A stretch of 64,000 nucleotides of DNA from positions 35,041 through 99,040 of the forward strand of contig JAKSIB010000013.1 in NCBI GenBank assembly GCA_024399065.1, written 5' to 3'. Each line of letters starts with the position of its first letter. The first letter of the stretch is position 1. The notes beneath the pieces were generated by a model. That model was not told the origin of the DNA, did no database searches, and was given only the letters and a program-made list of their open reading frames with translations. This DNA is from Fibrobacter sp. Lineage in GTDB: Bacteria > Fibrobacterota > Fibrobacteria > Fibrobacterales > Fibrobacteraceae. Positions 1-8,808 of the stretch are shown here, one piece after another. A program made the translations under genes and the position numbers.

Positions 1-1
1 T

Positions 2-715
2 CCCTCCCTTTTCATTGGCGGTGTTCTTGGTGCAGCCTTCGCTGGCGTTATCGAACTGATTGCCCCGGGCGTTCTCCGTAACCCTGAAATGTTCATTCTG
101 GTGGGCATGGGCGCATTCTTTGCCGGTGCAGCCAAGGCTCCTATTGCAGGCGTGGTCATGGTCTGCGAAATGACCGGAAGCTACAGCCTTTTGCCGGGCC
201 TTTTGATTGCCGCCGTGATGCACATTGCCTTCTCACGCCCCTGGAGCATTTACAAGAGCCAGGTCCAGAACAAGTTTGCTAGCCCCGCACACCGCGGCGA
301 TATCGACCAGGATATTCTGCGAATCACCACCGTAGGCGAAGTCATTGAGCATTGCGATATGAAGGTCCTCAAGGCAGAGGATTCCCTGGCTGACGTACTG
401 AAGGATATTGAAGTCAACTACGTCTATCCGGTGTTCGATCAGGGCCGTTACATCGGTCTTTTGGATATGTCCGTGGTGAAGACCGCCTACATTTCCTCTC
501 CGGACTTGATCCAGCATTTGCTCATTTCAGACTGTACCGTAAAGGCTCCCATGCTTACGGACACCACAGACCTCCACACCGCGCTTCGCATCTTCGTGAA
601 CAACAAGATTCAGGAACTTTGCGTCAAGGACGAAAGTGGGGAAGTCATCGGCACCCTAAGCCACGACGCCATTCTCAAGGCCTACGATAGAATTGTCAAT
701 CAAGCCAGGGAATAA
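2..715 (+). CDS. ClC-family chloride channel with C-terminal CBS pair (5' end outside window)
   Basis: Partial gene. The reading frame is open from base 2 and the true start lies upstream of the window. The visible 237 residues begin in the last membrane part of a ClC channel or transporter: a PSLFIGG-like selectivity-region segment, then the MGAFFAGAAKAP helix and further hydrophobic helices. Residues from about 75 on form a cytoplasmic region of about 150 residues that matches two CBS domains in size and pattern (TTVGEVIEH..., then a second repeat with TVKAPMLT...LHTALRIF). ClC proteins move chloride, sometimes in exchange for protons, across the inner membrane; CBS pairs usually bind adenine nucleotides and gate the channel. 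No terminator is obvious before the next gene. Confidence 0.85.
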   Translation, partial: PSLFIGGVLGAAFAGVIELIAPGVLRNPEMFILVGMGAFFAGAAKAPIAGVVMVCEMTGSYSLLPGLLIAAVMHIAFSRPWSIYKSQVQNKFASPAHRGDIDQDILRITTVGEVIEHCDMKVLKAEDSLADVLKDIEVNYVYPVFDQGRYIGLLDMSVVKTAYISSPDLIQHLLISDCTVKAPMLTDTTDLHTALRIFVNNKIQELCVKDESGEVIGTLSHDAILKAYDRIVNQARE

Positions 716-831
716 TTTTCTTTACCCGAATTTGCTCCGACGATGGATACGAAAAAAGCGTATATTTAAAACGTCAGATTAATGAATATGGCTTGCGGAA
801 AACCCTCTATAAAAAAATCTACAAGTCCAGT

Positions 832-1593
832 ATGAAAATGAAATTTTTTATTGTCTTTCTGTTAGCTTTTAATGTTTGCGCTCTGGCGAAAGATGACATT
901 GCTTTTGCTGATGGAGAAAATTATAAAACAGAGCTGATAACACAGGATTATTTTGATGACGTTAAGTATCTTGCTGTGCATGTGAAGGAATTTTTTGAAA
1001 CTTCGCAACTTCTGCCCGATCAAGATGGCTTTTATATAACTATGGGAATGTACAACCATTCCCATAGTTATGGCCCAGGCGATGGTGTTGTTATCGCTTT
1101 TGTTGCAAATAATTCAAGAAAATTAAATATGCTTCGCTTGTTGCCGTATCCTTGTGAGGCTCCTGAGATTTATAAATGCCGGAAGTGTCTTAAGAAATAT
1201 ATTTGGAAAGACAAGGACGATTTTATGGAAAAATGTACTTCAAAGTCGCAAATATCCGATAGCTTATACGCACTGCTTCAAAAGTTTATGGATGAAAATC
1301 GCATGTCTATTTCAGGTACTGTAAAATCACCTCTATATCTTTATTCAAGGCGTGGCGTACAATGTAATTGGAATGTTTTTAGTATCATACGTCGCAATAA
1401 ATCCGGAGAAAATAAAATTATTAAGATGGTTCCCCCAGGTTGTATAGACAACGAAATGAAAATGAATAAGGAACTTGATGAGTATATTTATTTGTATGAG
1501 TATTTCTATGCTCTTTTCCATGAAAATTTTAAAGAATGTCGTTGGAATGTTTTTACAAATAAAAAGAACTTCAACAAATGCCTTAGTTATTGA
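832..1593 (+). CDS. Exported cysteine-containing protein of unknown function
   Basis: I do not recognise the family. The ATG at 832 gives MKMKFFIVFLLAF..., a short basic start and hydrophobic core ending near CALA, which looks like a signal peptide. The frame stays open upstream to a TTG at 793, but that would bury the signal peptide behind an unneeded extension. The mature part of about 235 residues has many cysteines, including a CRKC pair, and alternating charged and aromatic segments, suggesting a disulfide-bonded or metal-binding periplasmic protein. It is richer in A+T than the flanking ClC and M23 genes. A bidirectional-looking hairpin lies downstream. Reality as a gene is likely from the signal peptide; function is unknown. 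Confidence 0.6.
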   Translation: MKMKFFIVFLLAFNVCALAKDDIAFADGENYKTELITQDYFDDVKYLAVHVKEFFETSQLLPDQDGFYITMGMYNHSHSYGPGDGVVIAFVANNSRKLNMLRLLPYPCEAPEIYKCRKCLKKYIWKDKDDFMEKCTSKSQISDSLYALLQKFMDENRMSISGTVKSPLYLYSRRGVQCNWNVFSIIRRNKSGENKIIKMVPPGCIDNEMKMNKELDEYIYLYEYFYALFHENFKECRWNVFTNKKNFNKCLSY

Positions 1594-1681
1594 TTTTGCT
1601 ATATTAAAAAGTGGACTATAGCGTGATTTAATAAGAGGGTTGCATAGTTACTATACGTCGTGCAAAAAGTTGTTTGTCAAA

Positions 1682-1716
1682 AAAAACGGCGCAGTCTTCG
1701 GACCGCGTCGTTTTTA
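1682..1716. terminator. Intrinsic terminator shared by convergent genes
   Basis: AAAAACGGCGCAGTC and GACCGCGTCGTTTTT form a stem with a TTCG loop. A-runs on one side and T-runs on the other let it work for both the exported-protein gene on the left and the M23 gene on the right. Confidence 0.75.
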
Positions 1717-1766
1717 ATTGCTTTGGATTGTTTAAACCCGAGGCCTGGGGCCTCAAGCCTCGCACC

Positions 1767-2792
1767 TTAAGAACATCTTAGCACTTGGCCCGGGCGGATC
1801 ATGTTTCCCTTGATGTTGTTCAGCTTTTTCAGCTTGGTAATGGATATGCCGTACTTCTTGGCGATTTTTCCCAGGCAGTCGCCGCTACGGACCTTGTAGT
1901 AACGGTGCTTGGAGAGTTCCTTCTGGTATTCGTCTTCTACAGCCTGAATCTGATTCTGATCGATTTCAGCCATGGCACTGACGAAGGATCCTTCCTGGAA
2001 ATTGAATACGGTGGTGGGGTCGATGTAGACGCCATTGTACTTCATTTCAAAGTGGAGGTGTGCGCCAAAGGATCGGCCTGTATTACCGCCAATACCGATA
2101 GTATCGCCAGCCTGCACTTCGTCACCGATATTCACCTTCCAGCTAGCCAAATGGGCATAGAGGGTGGTAAGGCCATTGCCGTGGTCGATAATCACGTACT
2201 TGCCGTAACCCTTGCGACGACCCTGATTGCGGACCAGCTTTACCTTGCCGGAGAATGCCGCCACGATGGTGCGGTCTTCGCCGTGGCAGAGGCCCAAGTC
2301 AACGCCGCGGTGCATACGGTAGGTTCTCATGCCGTAGGGGCCAGCGATGCGGCGGCTTTCGGTGGGAATAAAGGCGGTGGTCATGTCCAACACCAGCTTG
2401 TTGGAAAGCTTTGCGGAATCCTGCTGGAGGCTATCCATGGCGGAACCCATGGCTGCAGCCAGTTCGGCATCGGCCTCTTCCTGGGACATTTCCTTTTCGT
2501 CGTCGGCTTCCTGGTTGTCGGCGGAATCGGTGGTGGTGTCGGCTGCTGCCACTGCGTCTTCGGAGGCGGGGGAGTCGGCAATTGCGGAAGCCGGGGCATC
2601 CACGTTGCCTGCGTCAGCGGAATCCAAGGAGGCGTTTCCAGAGAATTCGCTTTCGGTAACCTTGTCTGCCACAACTTCTGTGGTTACGGAAGCAGAATCT
2701 TGCACAGATTCAGTCAAATTAGCAGAATCACCCTCGTTGGCCCAAAGGGCTACGGGCAATGTGCAGAATATGGCGAGTCTTTTCAAATTCAT
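1767..2792 (-). CDS. Exported M23 metallopeptidase with C-terminal LysM domain
   Basis: 341 residues. A signal peptide (MNLKRLAIFCTLPVALWA) is followed by an Ala/Asp/Glu/Ser-rich linker of about 100 residues, an M23 peptidase domain at about 150-270 and a LysM domain at the C-terminus (YYKVRSGDCLGKIAKKYG...). M23 landmarks are RMHRGVDLG (first zinc ligands, HxxxD), the LYAHL segment and HLHFEM (HxH). The family cuts peptide cross-links in peptidoglycan, or acts as an inactive activator of amidases; LysM binds glycan. All expected zinc ligands are visible, so it is probably active. It probably works in the periplasm in envelope remodelling or cell division. It is transcribed alone, convergent with the gene on its left and divergent from glyS. 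Confidence 0.88.
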   Translation of the reverse strand: MNLKRLAIFCTLPVALWANEGDSANLTESVQDSASVTTEVVADKVTESEFSGNASLDSADAGNVDAPASAIADSPASEDAVAAADTTTDSADNQEADDEKEMSQEEADAELAAAMGSAMDSLQQDSAKLSNKLVLDMTTAFIPTESRRIAGPYGMRTYRMHRGVDLGLCHGEDRTIVAAFSGKVKLVRNQGRRKGYGKYVIIDHGNGLTTLYAHLASWKVNIGDEVQAGDTIGIGGNTGRSFGAHLHFEMKYNGVYIDPTTVFNFQEGSFVSAMAEIDQNQIQAVEDEYQKELSKHRYYKVRSGDCLGKIAKKYGISITKLKKLNNIKGNMIRPGQVLRCS

Positions 2793-2827
2793 AAGTATGA
2801 GGGCAAAGATAAGTTATTTCCCCCGGT

Positions 2828-2857
2828 TTGTCACTTATGTAAGTTTTTTTCTATATT
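2828..2857 (+). promoter_or_regulatory. Candidate promoter for glyS
   Basis: TTGTCA, an 18-base spacer and TATATT, about 90 bases before the glyS start. Inferred from consensus only. Confidence 0.45.
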
Positions 2858-2947
2858 TTCCGCCGTCAGGGCCTATCATCCAGGTAGGTTCCTAGTCCGG
2901 CCCAAGGATATGCCTCAAAGAAGGTTGGCCGAAAAAGGATATATAAA

Positions 2948-4360
2948 ATGGCAAAGAAAGTTCAAGACGCCCTCAAAGACATCATTTCCCTCTGCAAGCG
3001 CCGCGGTTTCATTTTCCCGGGTTCCGAAATTTATGACGGCCTGGCCAACACTTGGGACTACGGTCCGTACGGTGTTGAACTGAAACGCAACATCAAGAAC
3101 CTCTGGTGGAAGAAGTTCGTTACCAGCCGTAAGGATGTGTTGGGCCTCGACAGTTCTATTCTTTTGAACCCCCGCGTTTGGAAGGCTTCCGGCCACGTGG
3201 GTAACTTCTCTGACCCGCTGGTTGACTGCCTCGCTTGCCACGAACGTTTCCGTGCAGACCACCTCCTCGAAGAAAAGCTGGGTGACGGCTGCTGCGCCGG
3301 CAAGAACTTTGACCAGATTGCCGAAATGATGGTGGAAAACAAGATCGAATGCCCGTCCTGCGGCAAGACCGAATTCACCAAGCCCCGCGCATTTAACCTC
3401 ATGTTCCAGACCGAAATCGGCGTTATCGAAGGCGAAGGCAACAAGGTTTATCTCCGTCCGGAAACCGCTCAGGGTATCTTCGTTGACTTCAAGAACATCG
3501 TTGACAACGTCCGCCCCCGCATCCCGTTTGGCGTTGGCCAGATCGGTAAGTCCTTCCGTAACGAAATTACCCCGGGTAACTTCATCTTCCGTACCCGCGA
3601 ATTCGAACAGATGGAATTGGAATTCTTCTGCGAACCGGGCACCGAACTTGATTGGTACAACTTCTGGCGTAAGTACTGCTTCAACTGGCTCATCAAGGAT
3701 CTTGGCGTGAACGAATCCAAGCTCCGCCTCCGCGAACATGCCAAGGAAGAACTTTCTCACTACTCCAACGGTACCACCGACGTCGAATACGAATTCCCGT
3801 TCGGTTGGGGCGAACTGTGGGGTATCGCAAGCCGTACCAACTTCGACTTGACTGCTCACCAGAACGAATCCAAGGTCAAGCAGGAATACATTGATCCGGT
3901 GAAGAACACCCGCTACGTTCCTTACGTTGTGGAACCGTCCCTCGGTGTGGAACGCTTGCTCCTCGTTCTCCTCTGCGACGCTTACGAAGTCCAGAAGCTG
4001 GAAAACGATGAACGTACCGTTCTCCACTTCGACCCGAAGGTTGCTCCGGTGAAGGTTGCCGTTCTCCCGCTGGTGAAGAAGGGCCAGGTCAAGGCTAAGG
4101 CCGAAGAACTTTACGAACAGCTGCTCCAGCGCTGGAACGTGGAATACGACGAAACTCAGTCCATCGGTAAGCGTTACCGCCGTCAGGACGAACTGGGTAC
4201 TCCGTTCTGCGTCACCGTTGACTTCGACACCGTTGGCGAAGGCGAATCCGATCCGGCAAAGCTTGGCTACGTCACTGTCCGTGAACGTGACTCCATGAAG
4301 CAGGAACTGGTGAAGATCGACGAACTGGAAGCATACCTGGCTGCAAAGCTCGGTTGCTAG
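2948..4360 (+). CDS. glyS: Glycyl-tRNA synthetase (dimeric, single-chain type)
   Basis: 470 residues, the normal size for the bacterial/archaeal/eukaryotic-type alpha2 enzyme rather than the split GlyQ/GlyS form. It begins with a class II core (FIFPGSEIYDGLANTWDYGPYG). It has motif 2 (FRNEITPGNFIFRTREFEQMELEFF), motif 3 (EPSLGVERLLL) and an anticodon-binding domain from about residue 370 (KVAVLPLVKKGQ...). Four cysteines in two pairs (CLAC...CPSC) lie between motifs 1 and 2 and may bind zinc. The enzyme charges tRNA-Gly with glycine in the cytoplasm. The start is preceded by AAAAAGGATATATAAA, and a strong terminator follows. It is a single-gene unit. Confidence 0.97.
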   Translation: MAKKVQDALKDIISLCKRRGFIFPGSEIYDGLANTWDYGPYGVELKRNIKNLWWKKFVTSRKDVLGLDSSILLNPRVWKASGHVGNFSDPLVDCLACHERFRADHLLEEKLGDGCCAGKNFDQIAEMMVENKIECPSCGKTEFTKPRAFNLMFQTEIGVIEGEGNKVYLRPETAQGIFVDFKNIVDNVRPRIPFGVGQIGKSFRNEITPGNFIFRTREFEQMELEFFCEPGTELDWYNFWRKYCFNWLIKDLGVNESKLRLREHAKEELSHYSNGTTDVEYEFPFGWGELWGIASRTNFDLTAHQNESKVKQEYIDPVKNTRYVPYVVEPSLGVERLLLVLLCDAYEVQKLENDERTVLHFDPKVAPVKVAVLPLVKKGQVKAKAEELYEQLLQRWNVEYDETQSIGKRYRRQDELGTPFCVTVDFDTVGEGESDPAKLGYVTVRERDSMKQELVKIDELEAYLAAKLGC

Positions 4361-4440
4361 TTTAGTGATTAGTGGTTGGTGGTTAGTGGTTAGGAATGTA
4401 ATTTAACTACTGTTTACTAACCACTGTTTACTAACCACTT
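4361..4440. repeat. Short tandem TTAGTGGT-type repeat with inverted arms
   Basis: Directly after the glyS stop the sequence repeats GGTTAGTGGTTAG-like units, then an A/T spacer, then the reverse-complement form ACTAACCACTGTTTACTAACCAC. The result is a long imperfect inverted repeat ahead of the terminator. Confidence 0.7.
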
Positions 4441-4444
4441 ATTA

Positions 4445-4480
4445 GGTCACTCCCGATTTTTTTCGGGGTGGCCTTTTTTT
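4445..4480 (+). terminator. Intrinsic terminator of glyS
   Basis: GGTCACTCCCGA pairs with TCGGGGTGGCC around a T-rich loop and is followed by seven T. Confidence 0.85.
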
Positions 4481-4603
4481 GTGTGATGTAGAACGCATTT
4501 TCTACCGAAATTGTTTGTTTTTTAGGCAAAATCCATAAAATTTCCCATTTATATAGTAGATTTTGTTTTGTATACAGTATAAAAAGGATGTTTGTAATTC
4601 CAC

Positions 4604-6148
4604 ATGCTCAAATGGATTAAGAATTATTTGCTTTACGCCAAGGTGGACCCTGTCGAGCTTGCGAAGGTCAACGACGCGGTCTCCGAAAGCAACAAGAAAT
4701 CCCTGGGGGCCTACGCTCTCATGGGTGTGGCCTTTTTTACGATCATGTTCATTATTTCTGCGGTTTCAGCCGTGGCCTCCTTGAACAGCAATGTCATAGC
4801 ATACTCCTCTGCCGCGCTCCTTTGTGCAGGAATCTTTGTTGCAACACGGTTTGTGACCAAGAAGAGCCCGAAAACGGTTCTTTTCCTCATGTACTTGTTC
4901 AATAGCGTGTTGCTGGCCTTTGGCCTCTATATCGCCTTTGTAACATCGCCTGATCGCATTACCGTTTCCCTTTTGGTGATGCAGATGCTCACCCCGCTGA
5001 TTTTCACGGACCGCCCTTACAGAGCCTTTATTTGCGCTGCTGTGCTGGATCTGGTTTTCATCCACTTGGCAATACAGTTCAAGCCCGCTGATATTCTCGT
5101 GTTGGATATTCTGGACGTGGTCATTTACGGCTTTATTGGCCTTGTGGTGGGCTCCTACATGAGCCGAATGAAGTTCGAACGTTTTGTTCTGGAAAACAAG
5201 GTGGCCGAACTGAATGGCGATGAAGAGCTTAATCACTATATCCAAGCCATGGCCGACATCTACATTACGGTTGTTCAGATTGATGTGAAATCCGGAGCCT
5301 TCCGTGCCATAATCAACAAGACTAACATGGTGGAATTCGATGCCCATGAGGACTTTGGCAAGCAGCTTCGCCTGGCTATGAAGGATGCCATTGACGAGTC
5401 TTGTCAGGACGCAATTTTGCACTACTGTGATATTCCTGCCGTGGCGGAATCTTTGAAGGGCAGGCGCACTGTAACCCAGGAATTTTTCGGCAAGCGTCTT
5501 GGCTGGTGTCGAGGCCGTTATGTGGCCGTGGGTCCCACTTCCAAGGGACGGGTTCCGGAACAGATTATCTTCGCTATCGAAAATATCAACGAGCAGAAGA
5601 ACAAGGAAAACGAACTTATCACCGCCGCCGAAACGGACTTGATGACCGGCCTCTACAACCGCGTCGGAGGCGTCAACAAAATCAAGCAGGCGCTCCTGGC
5701 AAACAAGCCTGGCATGCTTTGCCTTTTCGATATAGACAACTTCAAAAGCGTCAACGACAATTATGGCCATCAGGTTGGCGACAAGGTAATTATCGCTGTG
5801 GCCGAGGCAATGCAGACTACCTTCCGCGACGAAGATATTCTGTTGCGACTTGGTGGAGACGAATACGTGGCCTTCCTGAACAAGGTGGGCTCAGAAGAAC
5901 AGGGCATGTTGGCTATCGGCCGACTCTTTGCGGAAATTGAGAGGATTCTCATTGATGAAATCCCGGATTACAAGATATCCGTAAGTATTGGTGCCTCTTT
6001 CTTCAGAAAAGATTCTAATATTGACTTCGATACATTGTACAAGCAGGCCGACGACTGTACTTATCAAAGCAAGAAGGTCGAAGGCAAGTCTTTCACCTTC
6101 TACCGCGAAATATCCCGCGATTTTGATTCCAGGTTAATGAATGCTTAA
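4604..6148 (+). CDS. Membrane-anchored diguanylate cyclase (GGDEF)
   Basis: 514 residues. The N-terminal 195 residues hold about six hydrophobic segments (a MASE-like sensor), followed by an unassigned cytoplasmic region of about 140 residues and a GGDEF domain from about 335. The active-site loop reads RLGGDEYVAF, so the last residue is Y instead of F, which is tolerated in active enzymes. An RDED product-inhibition site sits exactly five residues before it. The enzyme should make cyclic di-GMP from two GTP, with feedback control. The stop overlaps the start of the next gene, so the PAS protein is probably co-translated and may signal with it. The signal sensed by the membrane part cannot be told. 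Confidence 0.9.
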   Translation: MLKWIKNYLLYAKVDPVELAKVNDAVSESNKKSLGAYALMGVAFFTIMFIISAVSAVASLNSNVIAYSSAALLCAGIFVATRFVTKKSPKTVLFLMYLFNSVLLAFGLYIAFVTSPDRITVSLLVMQMLTPLIFTDRPYRAFICAAVLDLVFIHLAIQFKPADILVLDILDVVIYGFIGLVVGSYMSRMKFERFVLENKVAELNGDEELNHYIQAMADIYITVVQIDVKSGAFRAIINKTNMVEFDAHEDFGKQLRLAMKDAIDESCQDAILHYCDIPAVAESLKGRRTVTQEFFGKRLGWCRGRYVAVGPTSKGRVPEQIIFAIENINEQKNKENELITAAETDLMTGLYNRVGGVNKIKQALLANKPGMLCLFDIDNFKSVNDNYGHQVGDKVIIAVAEAMQTTFRDEDILLRLGGDEYVAFLNKVGSEEQGMLAIGRLFAEIERILIDEIPDYKISVSIGASFFRKDSNIDFDTLYKQADDCTYQSKKVEGKSFTFYREISRDFDSRLMNA

Positions 6149-6515
6149 TCCGTTTTTCAAGTCCGTTCTAGATCAGGACGATACCGCCATTGTCATCTGC
6201 AATTTAAAGCACGAAATCATCTATATGAATCCGAAGGCTTGCGAAGCACAGGCCAAGCGTGGGGGAGCCGCTCTCATCGGCCGCAACTTGCTTAAGTGCC
6301 ACAGCCCGGAATCCCAGGAGAAAATCCTCAAGGTGATGGCCTGGTTCCTGGCGGACAAGTCCCACAACTGGGTGCACACCTTCTTCAACGAAAAGCAGAA
6401 CAAGGACGGCTACATGATCGCCCTCCGTGACGAAAACGGCGAACTTATCGGCTACTACGAAAAGCACGAGTTTCGCACCAAGGACGAAACGCCCTTCTAC
6501 ACTATGGCGGATTAA
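6141..6515 (+). CDS. Stand-alone PAS-domain protein
   Basis: 124 residues, essentially one PAS fold: DTAIVICNLKHEIIYMNPKACE at the start, LIGRNLLKCHSPESQEKI in the middle and MIALRDENGELIGYYEKHEF at the end. It has no output domain. The ATG lies inside the last codons of the upstream GGDEF gene (8-base overlap), indicating translational coupling. I infer that it senses a ligand or redox state and modulates the cyclase, but nothing in the sequence proves an interaction. A terminator follows at once, closing the two-gene operon. Confidence 0.75.
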   Translation: MLNPFFKSVLDQDDTAIVICNLKHEIIYMNPKACEAQAKRGGAALIGRNLLKCHSPESQEKILKVMAWFLADKSHNWVHTFFNEKQNKDGYMIALRDENGELIGYYEKHEFRTKDETPFYTMAD

Positions 6516-6531
6516 GATGACGCATGGAATA

Positions 6532-6560
6532 GACGCTCGGTAAAACGGGCGTTTTTTTTT
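6532..6560 (+). terminator. Intrinsic terminator of the GGDEF-PAS operon
   Basis: GACGCTCG / CGGGCGTT stem followed by nine T. Confidence 0.85.
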
Positions 6561-6593
6561 GTGGTCTTTCTATCTTGCGTAGGGTATAAATGC

Positions 6594-6624
6594 AAAAAAG
6601 GATCTCTTTTCAGAGATCCTTTTT
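6594..6624 (-). terminator. Intrinsic terminator of tRNA-Asp
   Basis: AAAAAGGATCTCT and AGAGATCCTTTTT form a perfect 13-base stem with a TTTC loop just past the 3' end of the tRNA on the minus strand. Confidence 0.85.
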
Positions 6625-6626
6625 AG

Positions 6627-6702
6627 CGGGATAGACGAGGCTTGAACTCGCAACCTCCGGCGTGACAGGCCGGTGCTCTAACCAAAATTGAGCTACCACC
6701 CC
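6627..6702 (-). tRNA. tRNA-Asp (GTC)
   Basis: 76-base cloverleaf on the minus strand with acceptor GGGGTGG / CTATCCC, D-stem GCTC/GAGC and anticodon arm CCGGC-CTGTCAC-GCCGG (anticodon GTC). The T-arm is GCGAG-TTCAAGC-CTCGT and the discriminator base is G, as expected for Asp. CCA is not encoded. An identical copy lies at 22165-22240. Confidence 0.95.
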
Positions 6703-6904
6703 AGTGGTTTGTTAGGCTTTTCAACCGAACGACCCATATATAGAAATAAGAATAAACCTTGTCAAGGCGAATGCCTTATTTTTCTTCATTTTTCTAAAAA
6801 AATTTTTCAACAAAATTCAAGCAACTGTTGTAAAACCGTACAACTCTTTCTTTCCTATTCCTCTAAACATCTTTTTGGTTGGTGTTTAATTTTAGGGCAT
6901 GACT

Positions 6905-8560
6905 ATGAAAAAACTCTCTACTCTCTCTCTCAGCTTGCTGCTTGGCGCAACCGTAGCCTCTGCAGCAGAAACTATCTACACCGCTCCGTCTTTCTTTGAT
7001 GACGGCGCTTACTTCGGCCCGGATTGCGATCAGACCAACTACTCTGGTGCATATTATACCGGTGACTACACCAGCCCCTTCAAGACCTACTTGGGTAAGA
7101 CCGACGCTGAAATCCAGGAAAAGATGGATCAGCTTTGGAATCACTACTTCAAGGGTGATAACAATTCCAAGGTCTACTACGAAAATGGTAACGAAGCTTA
7201 TATCAAGGATATCAACAATAACGATGTCCGTTCCGAAGGTATGTCTTACGGTATGATGATTGCCGTGCAGACTGGACACAAGGAAGAATTTGACAAGCTT
7301 TGGAATTGGGCCAAGAACCACATGTGGCATAAGAGCGGTGACTGGGACGGCTACTTTGCCTGGAAGCGTGGCGACAATGGTCAGGGTGGCGACGATAACT
7401 GCGCACCCGATGGCGAACTTTACTTCATGATGTCTCTCCTCTTTGCTGCAAACCGTTGGGACAATTCTCAGTATATGGAAGATGCTCAGTACATCCTGGA
7501 CAAGATGTGGAGCAACTATAACCACAAGCTCTTCAATCAGGGCAACTACATCGTTACCTTCCAGCCGACTCAGGGCAACACCGATTTCTCTGATCCGTCT
7601 TATGACCTGCCGGCTTACCTGGATCTTTTCGCTCGCTGGTCTACCAAGCAGCAAGATAACTGGGCCAAGGCAACTAAGGCTACCCGCGATCACTTGTACA
7701 AGTCTTCCAACAGCCAGTCAGGCTTGTTCACTGACTACAATAACTTCGATGGTACTCCCCATGGAGTAAGCTTCAACGGCGACGCTGACAAGTATATGTA
7801 CGATGCCATGCGTTGTGCCATGAACTTCGGTATGGACTACTATCTGTTCGGTGCCGATGCTTCTCGCCAAGAAGAAATGGCTAAGCGTATCATCAACTTC
7901 TTTGAAAAGGATGGCTATAAGCACGCTCGTTTCAACTGGGATGGCTCCAATCCTCGTGAAAGTTACACCTTGGGCGAAACTGGTGCCAATGCTGTGGCAA
8001 CCTATGCTTTGATGAATGATCCTTCCTATGAAGCTGCTATCAAGAAGAACCTCAAGATGGCTTGGGATGCTAGCCTCATGACCGGTCAGTATCGCTACTA
8101 CGATGGTTTGGTTCATTACCTCTCCATGCTCCACCTGTCTGGTACTTTCAAGATCTGGAAGCCGAAGCCGACCGTGGAAAAGAAGTCTATTGACGGCAAC
8201 GAATACAATGGCGTTACCTACGACAAGGAAACCACCATCAATGCCTTCGAAGGTTGCAAGCTCTACGAAGTGACCATTTCTGGCAAGTCTACTCAGGCTT
8301 CTATTGACACAACCACCAAGGATACTTCTCTCGCCATCAATTCTTCCGTGAAGTCTTTGACTGGCGCACGTGTGTGGTCCACCAACAGCTCTATCGTGAT
8401 TGAAAATGCAAAGGTTGGCAGCAACATCACCGTTACCGACATGAACGGCCGCGTGATGATGCGTTCCAAGGTTGGCTCTGCTTCTCAGGAAGTGCGCTTT
8501 GCAAACCGCGGTGCATTCCTGGTGATGGTCGGCAACAAGACCTTCAAGGTTATGAAGTAA
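6905..8560 (+). CDS. Secreted GH8 endoglucanase-like glycoside hydrolase with C-terminal sorting tail
   Basis: 551 residues from the ATG at 6905, which sits 7 bases after AGGG; the ATG at 6899 is too close to that site. There is a signal peptide (MKKLSTLSLSLLLGATVASA). The catalytic domain at about 20-420 has the GH8 signature SEGMSYGMM, containing the expected acid Glu, and PDGELYFMMSLLFA, where the family has its conserved Asp. GH8 enzymes cut beta-1,4 links in cellulose, xylan or chitosan. After a spacer, the last 70 residues (ITVTDMNGRVMMRSK...GAFLVMVGNKTFKVMK) resemble type IX secretion C-terminal domains, so it is probably exported across the outer membrane or held on the surface. The gene is a single transcription unit behind an A+T-rich upstream region of about 200 bases. 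Confidence 0.92.
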   Translation: MKKLSTLSLSLLLGATVASAAETIYTAPSFFDDGAYFGPDCDQTNYSGAYYTGDYTSPFKTYLGKTDAEIQEKMDQLWNHYFKGDNNSKVYYENGNEAYIKDINNNDVRSEGMSYGMMIAVQTGHKEEFDKLWNWAKNHMWHKSGDWDGYFAWKRGDNGQGGDDNCAPDGELYFMMSLLFAANRWDNSQYMEDAQYILDKMWSNYNHKLFNQGNYIVTFQPTQGNTDFSDPSYDLPAYLDLFARWSTKQQDNWAKATKATRDHLYKSSNSQSGLFTDYNNFDGTPHGVSFNGDADKYMYDAMRCAMNFGMDYYLFGADASRQEEMAKRIINFFEKDGYKHARFNWDGSNPRESYTLGETGANAVATYALMNDPSYEAAIKKNLKMAWDASLMTGQYRYYDGLVHYLSMLHLSGTFKIWKPKPTVEKKSIDGNEYNGVTYDKETTINAFEGCKLYEVTISGKSTQASIDTTTKDTSLAINSSVKSLTGARVWSTNSSIVIENAKVGSNITVTDMNGRVMMRSKVGSASQEVRFANRGAFLVMVGNKTFKVMK

Positions 8561-8601
8561 TTCTGCGCTAAGCGATTAGAAATTCATATATCTATCCAGA
8601 A

Positions 8602-8632
8602 CAGGACGGTCATTTGACCGCCCTGCTTTTTT
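8602..8632 (+). terminator. Intrinsic terminator of the GH8 gene
   Basis: CAGGACGGTCA pairs with TGACCGCCCTG (two-base loop), then CTTTTTT. Confidence 0.85.
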
Positions 8633-8654
8633 GTATTGAGGGGCTCGTTCAAAC

Positions 8655-8721
8655 AAAAGTCCGCCGATGAGTAGACGAGTCGCGCTATGTGCAAATTCTT
8701 CGGTGGGGGAGGAGGACTTTT
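8655..8721. other. Possible structured element between two terminators
   Basis: AAAAGTCC (8655) pairs perfectly with GGACTTTT (8714), and an inner CCGA/TCGG pair continues the helix around a loop of about 32 bases. There is no ORF and no recognised RNA family. It may be a decayed sequence or a small RNA. Confidence 0.25.
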
Positions 8722-8751
8722 ATGAGGCAACAACGTTTGGCTTGAATAAAC

Positions 8752-8786
8752 AAAAAAAGGGCTCCTCTTGCGAGGAGTCCCTTTTT
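8752..8786 (-). terminator. Intrinsic terminator of the pyruvate oxidoreductase gene
   Basis: AAAAAGGGCTCCTC and GAGGAGTCCCTTTTT form a long stem with a TTGC loop; on the minus strand it ends in a T-run. Confidence 0.85.
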
Positions 8787-8808
8787 AACCGTTAGGCTTT
8801 AGCCTTGA

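Noticed and set aside
2858..2947. T-box leader before glyS
   Set aside because: The leader is about 90 bases with no terminator/antiterminator pair or T-box core sequence.
2915..4027. 370-codon minus-strand frame across glyS
   Set aside because: It is the mirror image of glyS codons, with no start signal and no recognisable domain.
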